In this document: positions 21,881 through 33,834 of the stretch, in pieces
How positions within the stretch are numbered: the first letter of the stretch is position 1
How the letters are laid out: every line of letters begins with the position of its first letter
From: Neolentinus lepideus HHB14362 ss-1
Taxonomy: Eukaryota; Basidiomycota; Agaricomycetes; Gloeophyllales; Gloeophyllaceae
Reading direction: 5' to 3'
Assembly: GCA_001632425.1 (NCBI GenBank)
Contig: KV425555.1
Coordinates: 640,795-704,794 of the forward strand
DNA length: 64,000 nucleotides
The notes under the pieces: model-generated
What the model was told of the DNA's origin: nothing
Database searches by the model: none
What the model saw: only the letters and a program-made list of their open reading frames with translations
Translations under genes and position numbers: made by a program

Positions 21881-22517
21881 GAGGGCAGTAATTAGCTGAA
21901 TGATGTCGTATTACCATCTGCAGGTAGTTACATCTGTGGCACTTTACCTTCTCAGAGCCTCTGACTAGAGCCTTCCTTCTATAACTTTGCTGACTGTACA
22001 TTATCTTTGACACCTAGCTTGGATCATGGGCCTTTAGATAATGTATTCCTATTGGAGCGAACGGTCGATGGTTGCAATGAAAAGCATGACTTTCCGAGCG
22101 ATACAAGCCTGCATAACGGACGTCTTAGAATAGACCATATGACCCCAACTCGCTGAGAGAAATATCAAGACTTTGATATCTATTTTACATCCAATCAAAA
22201 TAAGTAGTTGTAAACGGGACAAGGGATATATTACCCAGTTGAAGACGCCCGTCGCATATCCAATCATGCATTTCTTGGTCATTCATGTAGCGATGATAGC
22301 CCATCCAACCAGACTCCAGAGATCCGTTCCTCTTGTCCGCTGCAGCGCCAGATTGTCAGTGGCAAAGAATTGTCCAGTCGCGAGGTACACGCTCCCTTGA
22401 TGCTTAGGAGACTTTAGCAGAGCGCGAAGCAATCGTGGGAATTCGGTCAGCAAGCTCAACTTGAAGCTATTTTAAGTTAAATTTAAGTCACATTCAACCC
22501 GCTACTACACCAACATA
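21881..22517. other. Intergenic region
   Basis: 637 bp between two plus-strand genes. No coding region or RNA gene is recognised. Confidence 0.5.
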
Positions 22518-23394
22518 ATGCTAGCACGTCTATCCGTCTCCTCTCGCGCTGCCGTTCGTTCGGCATGCGCTGGTAGGGCAGTTAGACTCGTCAATGGCCA
22601 GCGGTTGCTCGTGACTGCCGCTGCTGAAACTTCTGAGCAAGAAGGGAGGGCTACGGAGGCCACAGACGCGCTTCCAACAAAAGCTGTAAGCCCTCCAGAA
22701 CGAATTATCAAAGAACCGAGTAAGTCCTATGCTTGACATAAAAAAAACGACCAGGTTTTGACTTGATCTCATGGATAACAGTTGCGGTCCCGGCTGCTCC
22801 TGAGGAGCCCATCCTCCTCGACAGGGAACAGAGGAGAGTGCACATAGTTGATTATTTCAAAGGTCGACGATGGTGGGTGAATTGGCGGAAGGATCCTCTG
22901 GTTTTGTCAAAATCCTTCCCGTTCGAAAAGTATGACGATGTCATCGACTTTGCCAACGTTGTCGCGGGAATCGCGAAGGCAGAAAACGTGCGTATACCTC
23001 ACCATCCTTTGTCTGTGCTCATTGCTTATGCATGTACTTTGAGGTATCGTAGCACCATCCCGTTATCCTGATGGAGCCGAAAAAAGTTCAAGTCAGGATG
23101 TTTACCCATCAAGGCATCCTCGTAACTCCAGATGCTGAGAAAAAGCCCTCGAGAGGCGTGACCATGCGGGACGTGCGGTTTGCGAGTCTTGTCGAGAACG
23201 CGTGGCTGGAACAGTTTGTGACCACCGGACGATTTCGCGAGCCTCGAGCCCAGGCCGACCGTCAGTCTAGGTGAGCAGAATCATGGTGGGCGGGTACTAC
23301 CTTGCGATGTGATTTCTAACAACGCAATAGCCAAGAGATAGAAAAGTCTCAAGCGAGGGTTGCGCACGCTGACTCCGGCTCAGCCAGTGAGTAG
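22518..23394 (+). CDS. Mitochondrial pterin-4a-carbinolamine dehydratase-like protein
   Basis: Four exons (22518 to about 22719, 22782-22987, 23053-23270, 23331-23394) coding about 229 aa. The N-terminus is rich in Arg, Ser and Ala with almost no acid (LARLSVSSRAAVRSACAGR), like a mitochondrial presequence. The core matches the PCD fold: a helix FANVVAGIAKAEN, then HHP at residues 137-139 and the strand VQVRMFTH. The usual EKxxHHPE signature is changed (AEN-HHP-VIL), so dehydratase activity is uncertain. The protein may be a PCD-fold protein with another role. The His-His-Pro motif starts exactly at the exon 3 acceptor. Confidence 0.82.
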
Positions 23395-23633
23395 CGGACG
23401 CGGGGTGAAGACTATGCGTGACATGCCGTTGGTACTGGACGTTGTGCTGTTGAAGTCTATCCTAACTACAAGAATATCAATATTATGCACTGTTACGCGT
23501 AACCGATAATTCAAATTTTGCATTATGCTCAGAAATTCATCCGGTGCACTAAGCCCTAACCCAGGTCCTGCCACGAGACGTCACGTGGACATAAATTCTA
23601 TTTCGCTTCCCCCCAGCCTAGCAGAACATCTAT

Positions 23634-24829
23634 ATGACCCGCTACACGAACATTGGCTACAAACGCAAATACCTGGAGGCCGGGTTTGACAACGACGCAG
23701 ACGATGTCGAACCTACGTCTCAGGTCTGCTCTCATGCGGTGGAGGATGGTACGACTAATGCTCCTCAAGACTCAGGCGTCGTGGATACGCCACGGAAGAA
23801 AAGGAAACGCAATCGGAAACCAAAGACGGGGAATGTAGACGTGGAAGGAGCGCAAGGTACGAAAAGAGATGAAGCAGAGGGAAAGGAGGGTGCCGACGAA
23901 CAGAATAAAGAGGGTACGAAGGGTACCTCCGGAAAACAGGAAAAGAAGAAGGGAGAAAAAGACAAGGAGCGGAAAAAATTTGGTGAGATCTAGGTTGACT
24001 GGTCGATATGTATGCATGACTTGACATCTGGCTCAGGTGCGAAGGCGCGCTCGGAGCAGCGGCGTCAGAAACGTGTCAATGAGCGGCACGCGAATACGAC
24101 GTGTCTTGCCTGCCGGGAGAAGGGACATATGGCGAAAGACTGTCCGAAAGGGGAGGCGGAGGGGCAGCAGGGTGGCAAAGCTGCGCAGAGGAAGAGCATT
24201 GTGGGTATATGCTACCGGTGCGTCTCCCTTCACTTATCCCAAGCCTACCCAGTCACCTCATTATTTCTCTTGCCTATAACACACACCCTATAACACACAC
24301 AGATGCGGTTCCAGGAGACACAATCTCTCCAGATGTAAAAAGGCCGTCGATCCAGGAAGTCCCCTTCCCTTCGCATCATGCTTTGTCTGTTCGGGTACGG
24401 GGCATCTCGCCTCCGCGTGTCCGCAGAACAAAGAGAAGGGAATATACCCGAATGGCGGGAGCTGTAAACTCTGCGGAGAGACGACGCATCTCGCGAAAAA
24501 TTGTACATTAAGGCAGAACGGTACGCTTGTGTCTCCCATAATCATGCATCTCCCCCACTCGATCCATAATCTGGATTTCTACTGAATCGTATTTTCGTAT
24601 AGATGCGACGAAGAATGGCAGCGCCCCTCTCATAGGTACTGGTCACCAAGTTGGTGCAGACGAGGACGATTTCCATATCTTCAAGCGGCGCACAGCCGAG
24701 ATTGAGCTCGAAGAAAAACAAGCTGAAAAAGCGAGGCGGCTCGCAAATGTCAAGGTGGGTGTACACTCGGGCGCTGTAAGGGCGTTCGGGAAAGCTGCGC
24801 CTGCACAGAAGAAGATTGTGTTGTTCTGA
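23634..24829 (+). CDS. ZCCHC9-like zinc-knuckle protein
   Basis: Four exons (23634-23982, 24037-24217, 24303-24520, 24603-24829) coding 324 aa. A long Lys/Glu-rich basic N-terminus with nuclear-localisation-like KKRKRNRK precedes four CCHC knuckles: CLACREKGHMAKDC, CYRCGSRRHNLSRC, CFVCSGTGHLASAC and CKLCGETTHLAKNC. The arrangement, including KGIYPNGGSCK before the fourth knuckle, matches ZCCHC9, a nucleolar protein implicated in rRNA-related RNA binding. The second knuckle is split by an intron and restored exactly by splicing. In the last exon a possible GT-AG pair near 24755 is ignored because read-through is open and in frame. Confidence 0.9.
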
Positions 24830-25273
24830 AGTAGGAGTAGGAGTAGGAGAGTGATGGCCGGGGAAGGGGTAGGGATTTGGGGTAGTGATGGGAGCTCGGA
24901 GGTATGACCCACGGCTGACGTTCGGATCTTTCAAGGCTGATCATCACATTTATGCTTATGTATCGTATCAAGAGGATGTCTACGGATGTGTAAAGTCGCT
25001 GGTTCTATCATATCTTTGTCCTCATTGGTCGAATTTACCCTCGCCGGAGGCAGCTTCCGGCGGTACAGGGCGGATGCTGTGTGGCTGTCCACGCTTACCG
25101 ATGGGGACAGGCAACTCCCACTTGGGCGCCTGTGAGGCCATCAGCGTATCTCCACTTCATCTGTTCGACAACAGCCTCGCACACAGATCATCATCATCAT
25201 CCTTGCCCTCACTCATATACCCATGCGCTACTCATGATGTCTTCCCCTTGCCGTGCGCCACCCACATTTCTCC
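24830..25273 (+). other. Intergenic region
   Basis: 444 bp between the zinc-knuckle gene and the acidic protein gene. Frames here lack signature; no RNA gene is seen. Confidence 0.45.
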
Positions 25274-26238
25274 ATGTCATCTTCATCCTCGTCCCATTCT
25301 TCGGCTTCATCTTCTGCACGTTTGACTCGAATTTGGATACAAAAATCGGTGCCACCAATACCATCACGAGAGTGCGACGAGGATGCTAGTCAGAGAAATG
25401 GATATTCCCGGAATGTAGACGTGAGCATATTCCCACCTTAGCGACTCTTACCTTCACGCTCACAAAAAATGAGTAGCCTCCGGATCCGTACGCAATAGAA
25501 GAACGTCCACGATCTCCTACGAGCGCATATAGCCAAGGCTCCCCTGTTGAAATGACGTGCTCTCCCATGAGCACACATAGCACCGATTCTTTCGAGGGAG
25601 ATATTAGGCATCCCGATTTAATAGCAGAGGAAGACAATTCAACTATCACCTTCGCGTCACCTTCTTCCCCGGACCTCTACTTCTCATCCTCCTCCCCCTG
25701 CGCCTACTTCTCCTCCACAGATGCACCGAGGACCCAGGGTCCCTCCCCCTCGCCATTGTACATCCCTCCATCCGACTTTCTTGACAGGGCGCTCCTCACA
25801 CCAATCTCAGAGCAGACAGAGATAGAATCTGATATGGAAATTGACATGGATACTTTGGATCTAAAGGGTGCGGATGTGGATCTGGATCTGGATAAAGATG
25901 TGGATCTGAGGGACGACTGCAACTCTCTCGCGCCGCCGCCCAGCCTATCAGACTCCAGTACTGTCAGCACGGTGGGCACTGAGGTGTCGTACGGGCGCAT
26001 GGTAAACAAGGAGCCATCGTGCGGGAGCCTCAGCACGGCGAGCAGAGAGGCGTCATGCGTGAGCACACCTGCCACAGAAGCGTCTTGTGGGAGCCTAAGC
26101 AGAGAAATGTACAGGAGTCCGAAGGTGCTGAGACGAGTGGATAAGAAGTGGTACCGGCCGCGCGAGCTCGGTCTGCCCGGGTTGGAGGAGAGAGATTTGT
26201 TGGATAGTGATTATAGTGACGAAGAAGAGTATTATTGA
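25274..26238 (+). CDS. Acidic Ser-rich protein of unknown function
   Basis: Best model has two exons (25274-25420 and 25477-26238, 56-nt intron) coding 302 aa. The single-exon alternative starting at 25552 would give 228 aa. I prefer the longer model because the frame upstream of 25552 stays open to a TAG acceptor and reads like the same Ser/Pro-rich protein. Visible features are a Ser-rich N-terminus, a segment alternating Asp with hydrophobic residues (DVDLDLDKDVDL), a threefold repeat of the type EASCGSLS/EPSCGSLS, and an acidic tail (DYSDEEEYY). It is probably disordered. I do not recognise a family. Confidence 0.6.
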
Positions 26239-26466
26239 GTTCGTGTTGGACATCTTAAGCCCAAGTGTTGTATGTATGATGTTATTATGTATATCTTATA
26301 TATGATAGAGCACCCGTGGTGCGGCTCGCATTGCAAGTGTAATTTATGTGTCATTATGAGTCCAATATGAGCTGGTTAGTATTATATGACATGCGGTTTA
26401 AGCCCACAGAACGAGCTTTCAGAAGTATCGACACAAGAACAAGAGCGGGGACCAGTCCAGAAAGAA

Positions 26467-27567
26467 TTAGGAAATGTCCTCGTATTCTTCGTCAATATCC
26501 AGGTACCTTCGGATATCCGCCGGGTCGATGAGATTTTGTCTGCAAAAATGCGAGAGAAGCATCGAGTAATTGTCTGTGCACATCCAAATGAAGAACATTA
26601 GCCTCATTAAGTCTGCGGGTCACCGTGGTAGATTCTTATAGGAGCCACCAAAGGCGTTGCGAGTGTGAACTAGAGCACACACCTGTCCACCGGATTGCCG
26701 CTTCCTTCGCCAAAACGAGTGCTCTCTTCTTCTCTTCGACTTTGACGGGGTCGCACGCGCCGTACTGGACTAACTCGCCTTCGAGGGCTTGTAGTTCTTT
26801 CTTGAGGTCGGAGAGCCTCTGGAGGGCGGCTGCGCGGTCGTTCTAGTTCGAAGTTATGAATGTGAGAGAAAATAAGAGGCAGGGCACGGAATGAGAGCGG
26901 TTGTAGCATGGTCAGTTCACAAATATGAGGGACGTGATTATGGTATGTACGCTTTCGGGACGCTCAGCACGCTCTTTCTCGATAGTGGCGCGAAGCTCAG
27001 CTAGTTGCTTTCGGTGGGTATCACGCGCTTCTTTCACCGTTTCAAGGCGATTTTGCATCTGCATATCGTGTAGATACGAAGGACGATCATTAGCGAGGGA
27101 GTGTGTACGTACGACCGTCCCACGTTGCGAAGGGAAACTCCAGAAGACTTGTGGTATAGACAGGTCAGTTGGAGCGTAGCACTACGAAGTGGAGAAGAAC
27201 GACACATACAGTTGGACGAACCGACTTTGTCTGTGGACACGAGGCCGTCGTCTACAAGAGACTGTAGAACCTCCTTCACCGACTGTGATACTAGGTATCC
27301 ATCTTACACGCGGCTAGTGCAGCATATGAAGAACGTGACTCACCGATCCCCTTCATTTTTGGTCCGAGCTTCTCCAGCTCTTTAAGCTAGAATATAATCC
27401 AGTGACAAACGCGCTGAAGCATACATCGCCACGGACCTGGAAAAAGTCTTTCTGAGGGATTTATATAGCTTAAGTCAGTATTACAGAGAGTGATGTGCGC
27501 ATACAGTCTCATGGAAGAGTTCTAGCAATCTAACGCGCTTTTCTTCTGCGGACAAACCTCTGGGAGC
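26467..27567 (-). CDS. MND1: Meiotic nuclear division protein 1
   Basis: Eight coding exons are visible: 27505-27567, 27437-27451, 27344-27386, 27210-27290, 27113-27147, 26951-27058, 26683-26842, 26467-26573. Together they give 203 aa beginning APRGLSAEEKR. Conserved stretches are KDFFQLKELEKLGPKMKGI, SVKEVLQSLVDDGLV, SSNFFWSFPS, a coiled coil, and RWTDN near the C-terminus. MND1 pairs with HOP2 to help Dmc1/Rad51 strand exchange in meiosis. The second listed exon is a 15-nt microexon coding KDFFQ. The initiator ATG is not resolved: exon 1 probably codes only Met or a few residues upstream of the acceptor at 27568. One candidate (ATG-AG before GTAGAG near 28027) would need a 460-nt intron. 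Confidence 0.88.
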
Positions 27568-28352
27568 CTGTGGATCATAAATGGCAAGAGATAAATTGTT
27601 GGAAAGACCAAAAACTACATGCCATAATGCAAATGACTTGGATCGCTGTAACTCTGAGGTAGAAATGGGTAAGAGCGGAACGCAGAGGACCGCGACTTGG
27701 GTTAGGACGCGACGCGTGACCTGCACGTGATTTCGGAAGTATCTTCGATTGGACCGAGCCTGATTTGGCGTATGTCGCGATCGAATGTGACAGTACTGGC
27801 CAATCACTGCAGAAAAAGCGAGCCCGACAGATTCAATGTCAAAGTCGAAGGGGATATGTCGTCGACGCTTCACTAGGATCGGCATGGACTCACTATAGGA
27901 CTACAGGCGCGAACGCGAACCTGCCGTACGAGGAGCGTACATATGGTGCCCCCATCTGTCGATAATTAGAACGTGAGTGTCTTTGTGTGCAGCTGCAATT
28001 TCTGATCCTCATTGCTACTCTACCTCATGAGGAAGCAGCGGTCCTCCCGAATTGGGTCTCTACTGAGCTTTCAGAGCGTACAAAAGGCTGGCAAGATCGG
28101 AACCACTTCGCGGCACCGCGGCCGATGTGAACAGCGAGAGGGCGATGACCGCCTTTGGTAATTCCCGCCGTTCGACGCCCTTCACAAGATCGAAACATCG
28201 TCCAAACAACGCGCAAACAACCGCGGTTTATAAACCTTGCTCAACTCTTCACTCCTCCTTCTTTTCAACCATATTCACTCCGCGTCGAACTCTTTATTGT
28301 GCGATATAGTGAATAACTCTCTCTGGACCTGGCCTCGCCCTCAGCGTCCGTC
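27568..28352. other. Divergent promoter region
   Basis: 785 bp between MND1 and the tandem-exon membrane protein gene. It must contain the missing first exon of MND1 and both promoters. A frame at 27568-27885 on the minus strand continues MND1 sequence upstream but is probably intron read-through. Confidence 0.45.
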
Positions 28353-31300
28353 ATGGATCCCACTTCGGTTTCACTCCCGGTCTTGGACATTATACTCCTC
28401 GTTCTCCTCATTTTCTGCCTCTTCGGCCTTGTCGTCCTTGGTGTCGTTGTTTTCCGACTCACCAAGCGCCGCACCGAGGTCACCCTCCCTGTTCCTGTCA
28501 CGGTAGGAGTTGGTCCAGCTACTGTCGAGCCCGTCAAGACGTCAAATCCCCCGTCTATTGTTCGTGACGGGTTCGTGCCTGCAGACATCGTCCCTGGTGA
28601 TGTTGATATAGTTCGAAATGAACCGCGGTCAAATGTCGAAGGCCCCACAGGTAGGAAGCAATGTTTGATATCGAGCCAAAACCAACACTCACTCTCAACA
28701 GCCAAGCAGACTATCGTGTGTGATGACGATGATGAATTCGTTAATATTCGTCTTGGTGATAATAGTAAGCCATTTATTTCCGCCTCCCCTTCCCTATGGC
28801 CTCCACGCTCAACAAAAACGTTCAGTTTCGAGTCAACCTGTTCCTGGACGGTCAGAAGCCGCAATAGTGGTTGCGTCTCTACCACGGGTAGATGGTGACC
28901 ACAGCGGTATGATCAATGGTCTACAAGTTGGCAAGAGCTCCTGGGATACAGCGGTCCAGACCCCGACNNNNNNNNNNNNNNNNNNNNNNNNNNNNNNNNN
29001 NNNNNNNNNNNNNNNNNNNNNNNNNNNNNNNNNNNNNNNNNNNNNNNNNNNNNNNNNNNNNNNNNNNNNNNNNNNNNNNNNNNNNNNNNNNNNNNNNNNN
29101 NNNNNNNNNNNNNNNNNNNNNNNNNNNNNNNNNNNNNCGGTCCAGACCCCGACGGAGGTAGGTGTACATCTGGCTGCTGTTGTCTGAGATTTCTCACTGT
29201 GCGGGCAGATTAAATCCGAACCATCGCATATCGCAGCAGTGGCCGCGTCTCTACCTCGGGTAGATGGCGACCACAGCGATACGATCAACGGTCTACCAGT
29301 TGGCAAGAGCTCCTCGGAGACAGCGGTCCAGACCCCGACGGAGGTAGGTGTGCAATTGGCTGCCGTTTTCCGAGGTTTCTCATTGGGAGGACAGATTAAA
29401 TCCGAACCATCGCATACCACAGAAATGGCCGCGTCTCTACCTTGGGTAGATGGCGACCACAGCGCTATGATGGACGATTCTCCCGTTGGTAATGGTCCTC
29501 TGGTGCACTCGACGACACCGGAATTTCCTTATGCCGCAGTATTGTTCGCGGCTCTACCTCTACCTCGGGTAGATGGTGATCATAGCGGTAAGGTAGATGG
29601 TGCCTTGGTGAATTCCACGGTTCAGGATGCGGCTGAGGTATGTCTGCTGTTCGTTATTACAATTGAGTTCGCTCAACATGGGCATATAGATCAACAGTCT
29701 CGATTCTGAGCTCCTTTATCTCAACTTCGTGGCATTATTCGAAGAGTCCACAGTTCCTGTCGAGAACACCCAGGCCATCGTTTCTCCCACTGTCCCTGCG
29801 GAGGAAACCTCCACTCCCGTCGTCGCTCCCATTTCTGGTCCAGCGGTTGCATTCGATGATAAGCTTGATATTCTCGAGTCTGTCCAGCTCCTGTTCCCAG
29901 TCGTGGTGAGTTGCTTGATCTTACTCTCTCATTGTATCTGCGTTGCCTATCAAGTATCAGGACTATTCTATGGAAAGGGTTTTGAGCGAGACCACGACCA
30001 ACGCGGTTTATGTTACCCCCGACGTCGATGAGCTCGACATGTTTGACTCGATGAATCTTTTGTTTCCTATTCAGGTGAGTACCTATACTTCATCGTTGTG
30101 GCTGCTTTTCTGAGACATCATCAGGATGAATATGCTATTAACCAAGCTATCCCTTCGCCGGCATACCCCGAGATAGCCCCCAACGACGGCGAAGTCCAGT
30201 TCGACCTGTTCGAGACTATGAACCTCCTGTTCCCCATTAACGTGAGTCTTCCTACTATGTCGGTAGCATGTCTCTGCTCACCCACTCTTAGGAGCTCGGA
30301 GAGCACGCTGCGCCAGTCGCGGTACCCATTGTCGTCGATGTCAATGAGGCTGAAGCTGAGCTTGACTTGTTCGATTCCTTAAACCTTCTATTCTCCGTCC
30401 TGGTGCGTACTTTTATCTATTGCTATTACTATTGTATTTACCCGTCCTCAGGATGAACGCCCGGCGCAGGTCATGGTGCAAGCTCCGGTGGACACGCTAT
30501 GCACCACGGCCGATGTCGAAGAACTCGACGTGTTGGAGGGTTTGAGTCCTTTGTTTCCCGAGCTGGTGAGTCCTAGTAGTCTATCACAGTTATCGCTCTT
30601 CTAACTGTCATAAGGATGAGTCTATTGGAAGGACGCTGGTACAAACTGCAACAGACCTCGGTGAGGGTGAGGTTCACGATGCACATGACCCGGACACTTC
30701 TGGGTTGTCTCCCGCGAACCCGATTGTTCTGACCGACGTCGAAGGCAACATCGCTGAGAAAGTGACTTTGAGCATTGTCTCGGAGAGTAAGGGGAATGAT
30801 AGAGCTATTGAGGAGGCGGTAGCGGAGAAAGAGGACGTACGGGAGCAAGAGGAAAAGCTGAAAAAGATGAAGACTCCGAGCGTGAATGGGAGATACCAAG
30901 CGTATGAGGCAAGTCAATCAGCTTCGAAGGTGAGGTGTTATCGCATTGTGATATCTCTTGGTCCTAACACTATTGATATTTGAGCAGCCTCTTATCTCCG
31001 GACTGATGTTCGATTTCGGTTCCGGGCCTTGGCCTTTTGCAGAACCTGGAGAGGTGGTGAGCCAACTGATTGTGTCTTGTGTCGGATTATTGCTCATGAT
31101 ATCTCTGTCGTAGATCACTACTACCCCTGCGTCTTCTACGCCGACACGGGGCTCAGCGAATCTTTTGGGGTCGCCATTGCAATTGCAATCGCCGACGACG
31201 TTCAATGTTTACCGACGTCAGAAGGATCCATTCGTGACTCCCACTCTTCCACCTCCACCTGACAACTGGTGCCAACCCCCTGGGTATAATCGGGACAATA

Positions 31301-33410
31301 CCCTGGTCAGCATTTCCGTTGAATCTACGCCGATTCGAGAGTCACACCCCGATGCACCTTACAACGAGTCGATTACGCTGGCTGACAACGTATCTTCCGA
31401 TTCGCCTCCGAAGCCCGCACGATGGAAGGGAAAGGAGAGAGCTGTCGAAGATCGGTGTAATCTTTCATCATTGTCTCATGCTCGCCAACGGACGAGCAGC
31501 GCACGCGGATCTCCGCGGTATGAACCTTACAGACCCTCAGCGCCTACCCCTGATGCCGCTGACCGGAGATATTCGAGACATTCAAGGCGGTACAGTGATG
31601 AGAGGTCGGTCGGTACGCTGTCGACTCGGCAGTCGCCCAACATGCGTCGCAGTGTCGAGCAATCTCCCTCGAATAGCGTAAGCCCCTCCTTGGCGCGTTC
31701 GAGGCTGTCGAGCCCTGCACTGATGCGGCCAGCGCCGCCGACGCTGTCGAGAATGAAGGTCAAGGACAGGACTCATTGGGTCCCCGCGTTTACAAGGCGG
31801 GTATCTGAGATTCGGAGTCCGGGTCCCTGTACGAGATCGAGTGGGAAGAGGGTTAGTCGAACATCTGGCAGGGTGAGTTCATTATCTTCTTACTGTGTGA
31901 TTCTCGACAGTTTGCCAACGATCCTCTATTAGCCTCCGCCTGTCCCCTCCCGCAGTGCTCTGATACAGAACGAGGATCGGAGGTCTCAGTCAAGTTCTAT
32001 TGGCGCAATACGGGGTAACCGAGGAATACCCTCTAGTCCATCGTCTTTGGGTTCCATGGCAGAAATATCCTTGCATTCTAGTCCACCTCCTCGACCCTCA
32101 GCGCCCTCTCCAGCATCCGATGTCTCCCAAGTCCGTCGCCCGCACCTGCAGCCTATGTACAGCCTCTCCTCGCCATCGGAGCCACCAGAGTCCCCTATAG
32201 CTCTTCCGCAGCGACCATCGGGCCTGTGTCCGGGCTCTGCCTCATCTAGCCCAAATCGAAGGTATCTTCCAGCGCTCTTGCCTTCGTGTTCCCCACGGAC
32301 AGTAACCGATGCCGATCCATCGAGTCCAAACTCCTTTGGTCGGATACCGTCGCCTGTGGTCCCTATGAAGCGACCGTCAGTTCCTTCTCCAGGCTCTGTG
32401 TCATCTGGATCGAGTTCATGGTATCTTCCTACACTTTTGCCTTCGTGTTCCCCATCGAGCCGTACCGACCCTGACCTGTTGAGCCCAAGCAACTCCAGCC
32501 AGTTGTCGACGCCTCCCACAGGCGAGATTCGCTGGCAGCTGAGTCCGGAGCTTACTCAACAAGAGCCAACGTCGCCGGTTGAACCCCCTGCTCGCCCTTC
32601 CACCCCAGTCCCAGGTGCAATCCCATCTCCTGACTCTCGACCCACGTCCCTCATGCTACGGCCCGAGTCTGTCTATTCTATTGACGATCAGCTATTTTTC
32701 CGGTACGACGCCATGCGGAGACCGGATAAGGCATGGGCTATTGATACCTATCGGTACGCATTCCGTCTGGAGCGCGCGGCACGCGGAGAGCGGGTATTGC
32801 CTGACTACGGAAAGGACACTCTGCACAAGCTGGATGGACGAATAACAAATCAATCGGCGAGGGTGAGGGCAGAACTTAAGCGGCAGGAGTTCATGGACCA
32901 CGAGGATGGCCGTCGAGCTGTGCGTCGCCTAACCAGGACAATGGGGGCTTTCGGGTTGTCTGAAGGTGATGGTAGGCCCGAAGAGTGGGGAAGGGTCGCG
33001 CAGGAAGATGAGGAAGAGCCGGATTGGGACGAGTTCTCCATCGACAGCGGAGCGTCATCATCTGCTTGCCAAGAATCGGTCGGTTTCCCAGAAAGTGGTG
33101 TTTGCTTTTTGAGGCCGAAGAATGCGGAGGAGGAATCGGATCCCAGACTGGTCGAAGCCTTTAATGCAGCGTTGGAATGGGGTCTCAAATCATATGACCC
33201 CGAGTGGGATCCTCCTCAGCATCCAAATAGAGTGAGTCTTCCTTCTTCAACCTCCCGAGACGTTTGCTGAGAACCGTTCTCTAGAGGATTCGAGAGGACA
33301 TGTACAGATTCTGGCGGCGAAAGTTGCAAGATCTCGTGGAGAACCCTGTTGAACACGCTTTCGAAGGAACTCCAGTGGGTATCTGGCATTCGGTTAGTAT
33401 TCGCGATTAG
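28353..33410 (+). CDS. Single-pass membrane protein with tandem exon arrays
   Basis: Sixteen exons, about 1,419 aa if the gap codes one full repeat: 28353-28650, 28702-28764, 28826-28971, 29023-29157, 29209-29343, 29395-29637, 29690-29905, 29961-30074, 30125-30241, 30292-30402, 30452-30565, 30615-30929, 30988-31056, 31114-31872, 31933-33231, 33285-33410. Near the N-terminus lies one hydrophobic segment (IILLVLLIFCLFGLVVLGVVV) followed by basic residues. Exons 3-6 repeat a 45-residue unit with ASLPRVDGDHS; exons 7-11 repeat a roughly 38-residue unit ending in LDxFDSxNLLFP. All introns from the third on are phase 0, so unit number can change without loss of frame. The C-terminal half is Ser/Pro-rich with a charged end. 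I recognise no domain. The stop in the last exon assumes no further intron. Confidence 0.72.
28826..29637 (+). repeat. Tandem exon-intron repeat, 186-bp period
   Basis: The block CGGTCCAGACCCCGAC occurs at 28952, 29138 and 29324, spaced exactly 186 bp. ATTAAATCCGAACCATCGCA occurs at 29209 and 29395, again 186 bp apart. One unit is a 135-nt exon plus a 51-nt intron. The fourth visible copy (from 29395) diverges and carries an extra half-repeat with a second VDGDHS. Confidence 0.92.
28968..29137. other. Assembly gap inside the tandem repeat
   Basis: 170 undetermined bases. The same 16-bp block lies at both edges, and the distance between the two copies across the gap is exactly one 186-bp period. 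The gap length therefore appears sized, not a default filler, but the true number of units could differ. Confidence 0.95.
29690..30565 (+). repeat. Second tandem exon array, about 164-bp period
   Basis: Exons starting at 29961, 30125, 30292, 30452 and 30615 are spaced 160-167 bp. Exons 7-11 each end with a related peptide (LESVQLLFP, FDSMNLLFP, FETMNLLFP, FDSLNLLFS, LEGLSPLFP) directly before a GTGAGT/GTGCGT donor. Several begin Asp-Glu after a CAG or AAG acceptor. Confidence 0.85.
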
Positions 33411-33834
33411 CTGACATATATCTTCCAGACTCTACCACCATGATACAATATTTAAATATTTATCTTCGAGGCTTGAGCGCAAGCGAATATACCCGGATTT
33501 TTTATTGATCGTGTATCAGATACCTCTATGGATTTATTCTTTCTGTATCATGTATCTATAACGTTCACTCGCTAGGATTTGCCACTCTGTATCGTCCCTC
33601 ATGTAGTATCTCGTAATGACTCCCCTCATGTTCAACCCCGTATAAAATTCTTATAATTCTAGTATACTGCAGTAATCTAATAGCTTGATCGCATATGAGT
33701 TCTTCTTTGTCTCTGAGACAGTTCGAAAGTCGCAGCGAAACATAAGAGCATGAAATATCCAAGTATGGCAGCCGTATTGCCGTCTGGAGCACATGTTCGA
33801 ACTCAGTCGCGAAGCCTTGCTGACATAATCCACA
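33411..33834. other. Intergenic region
   Basis: 424 bp, AT-rich after the membrane protein gene. It holds the 3' end of that gene and the promoter of the mitochondrial factor. No gene is seen. Confidence 0.5.

Noticed and set aside
24755..24778. Intron in the last exon of the ZCCHC9-like gene
   Set aside because: GT-AG bases exist, but the segment is far too short for an intron and read-through is open and in frame.
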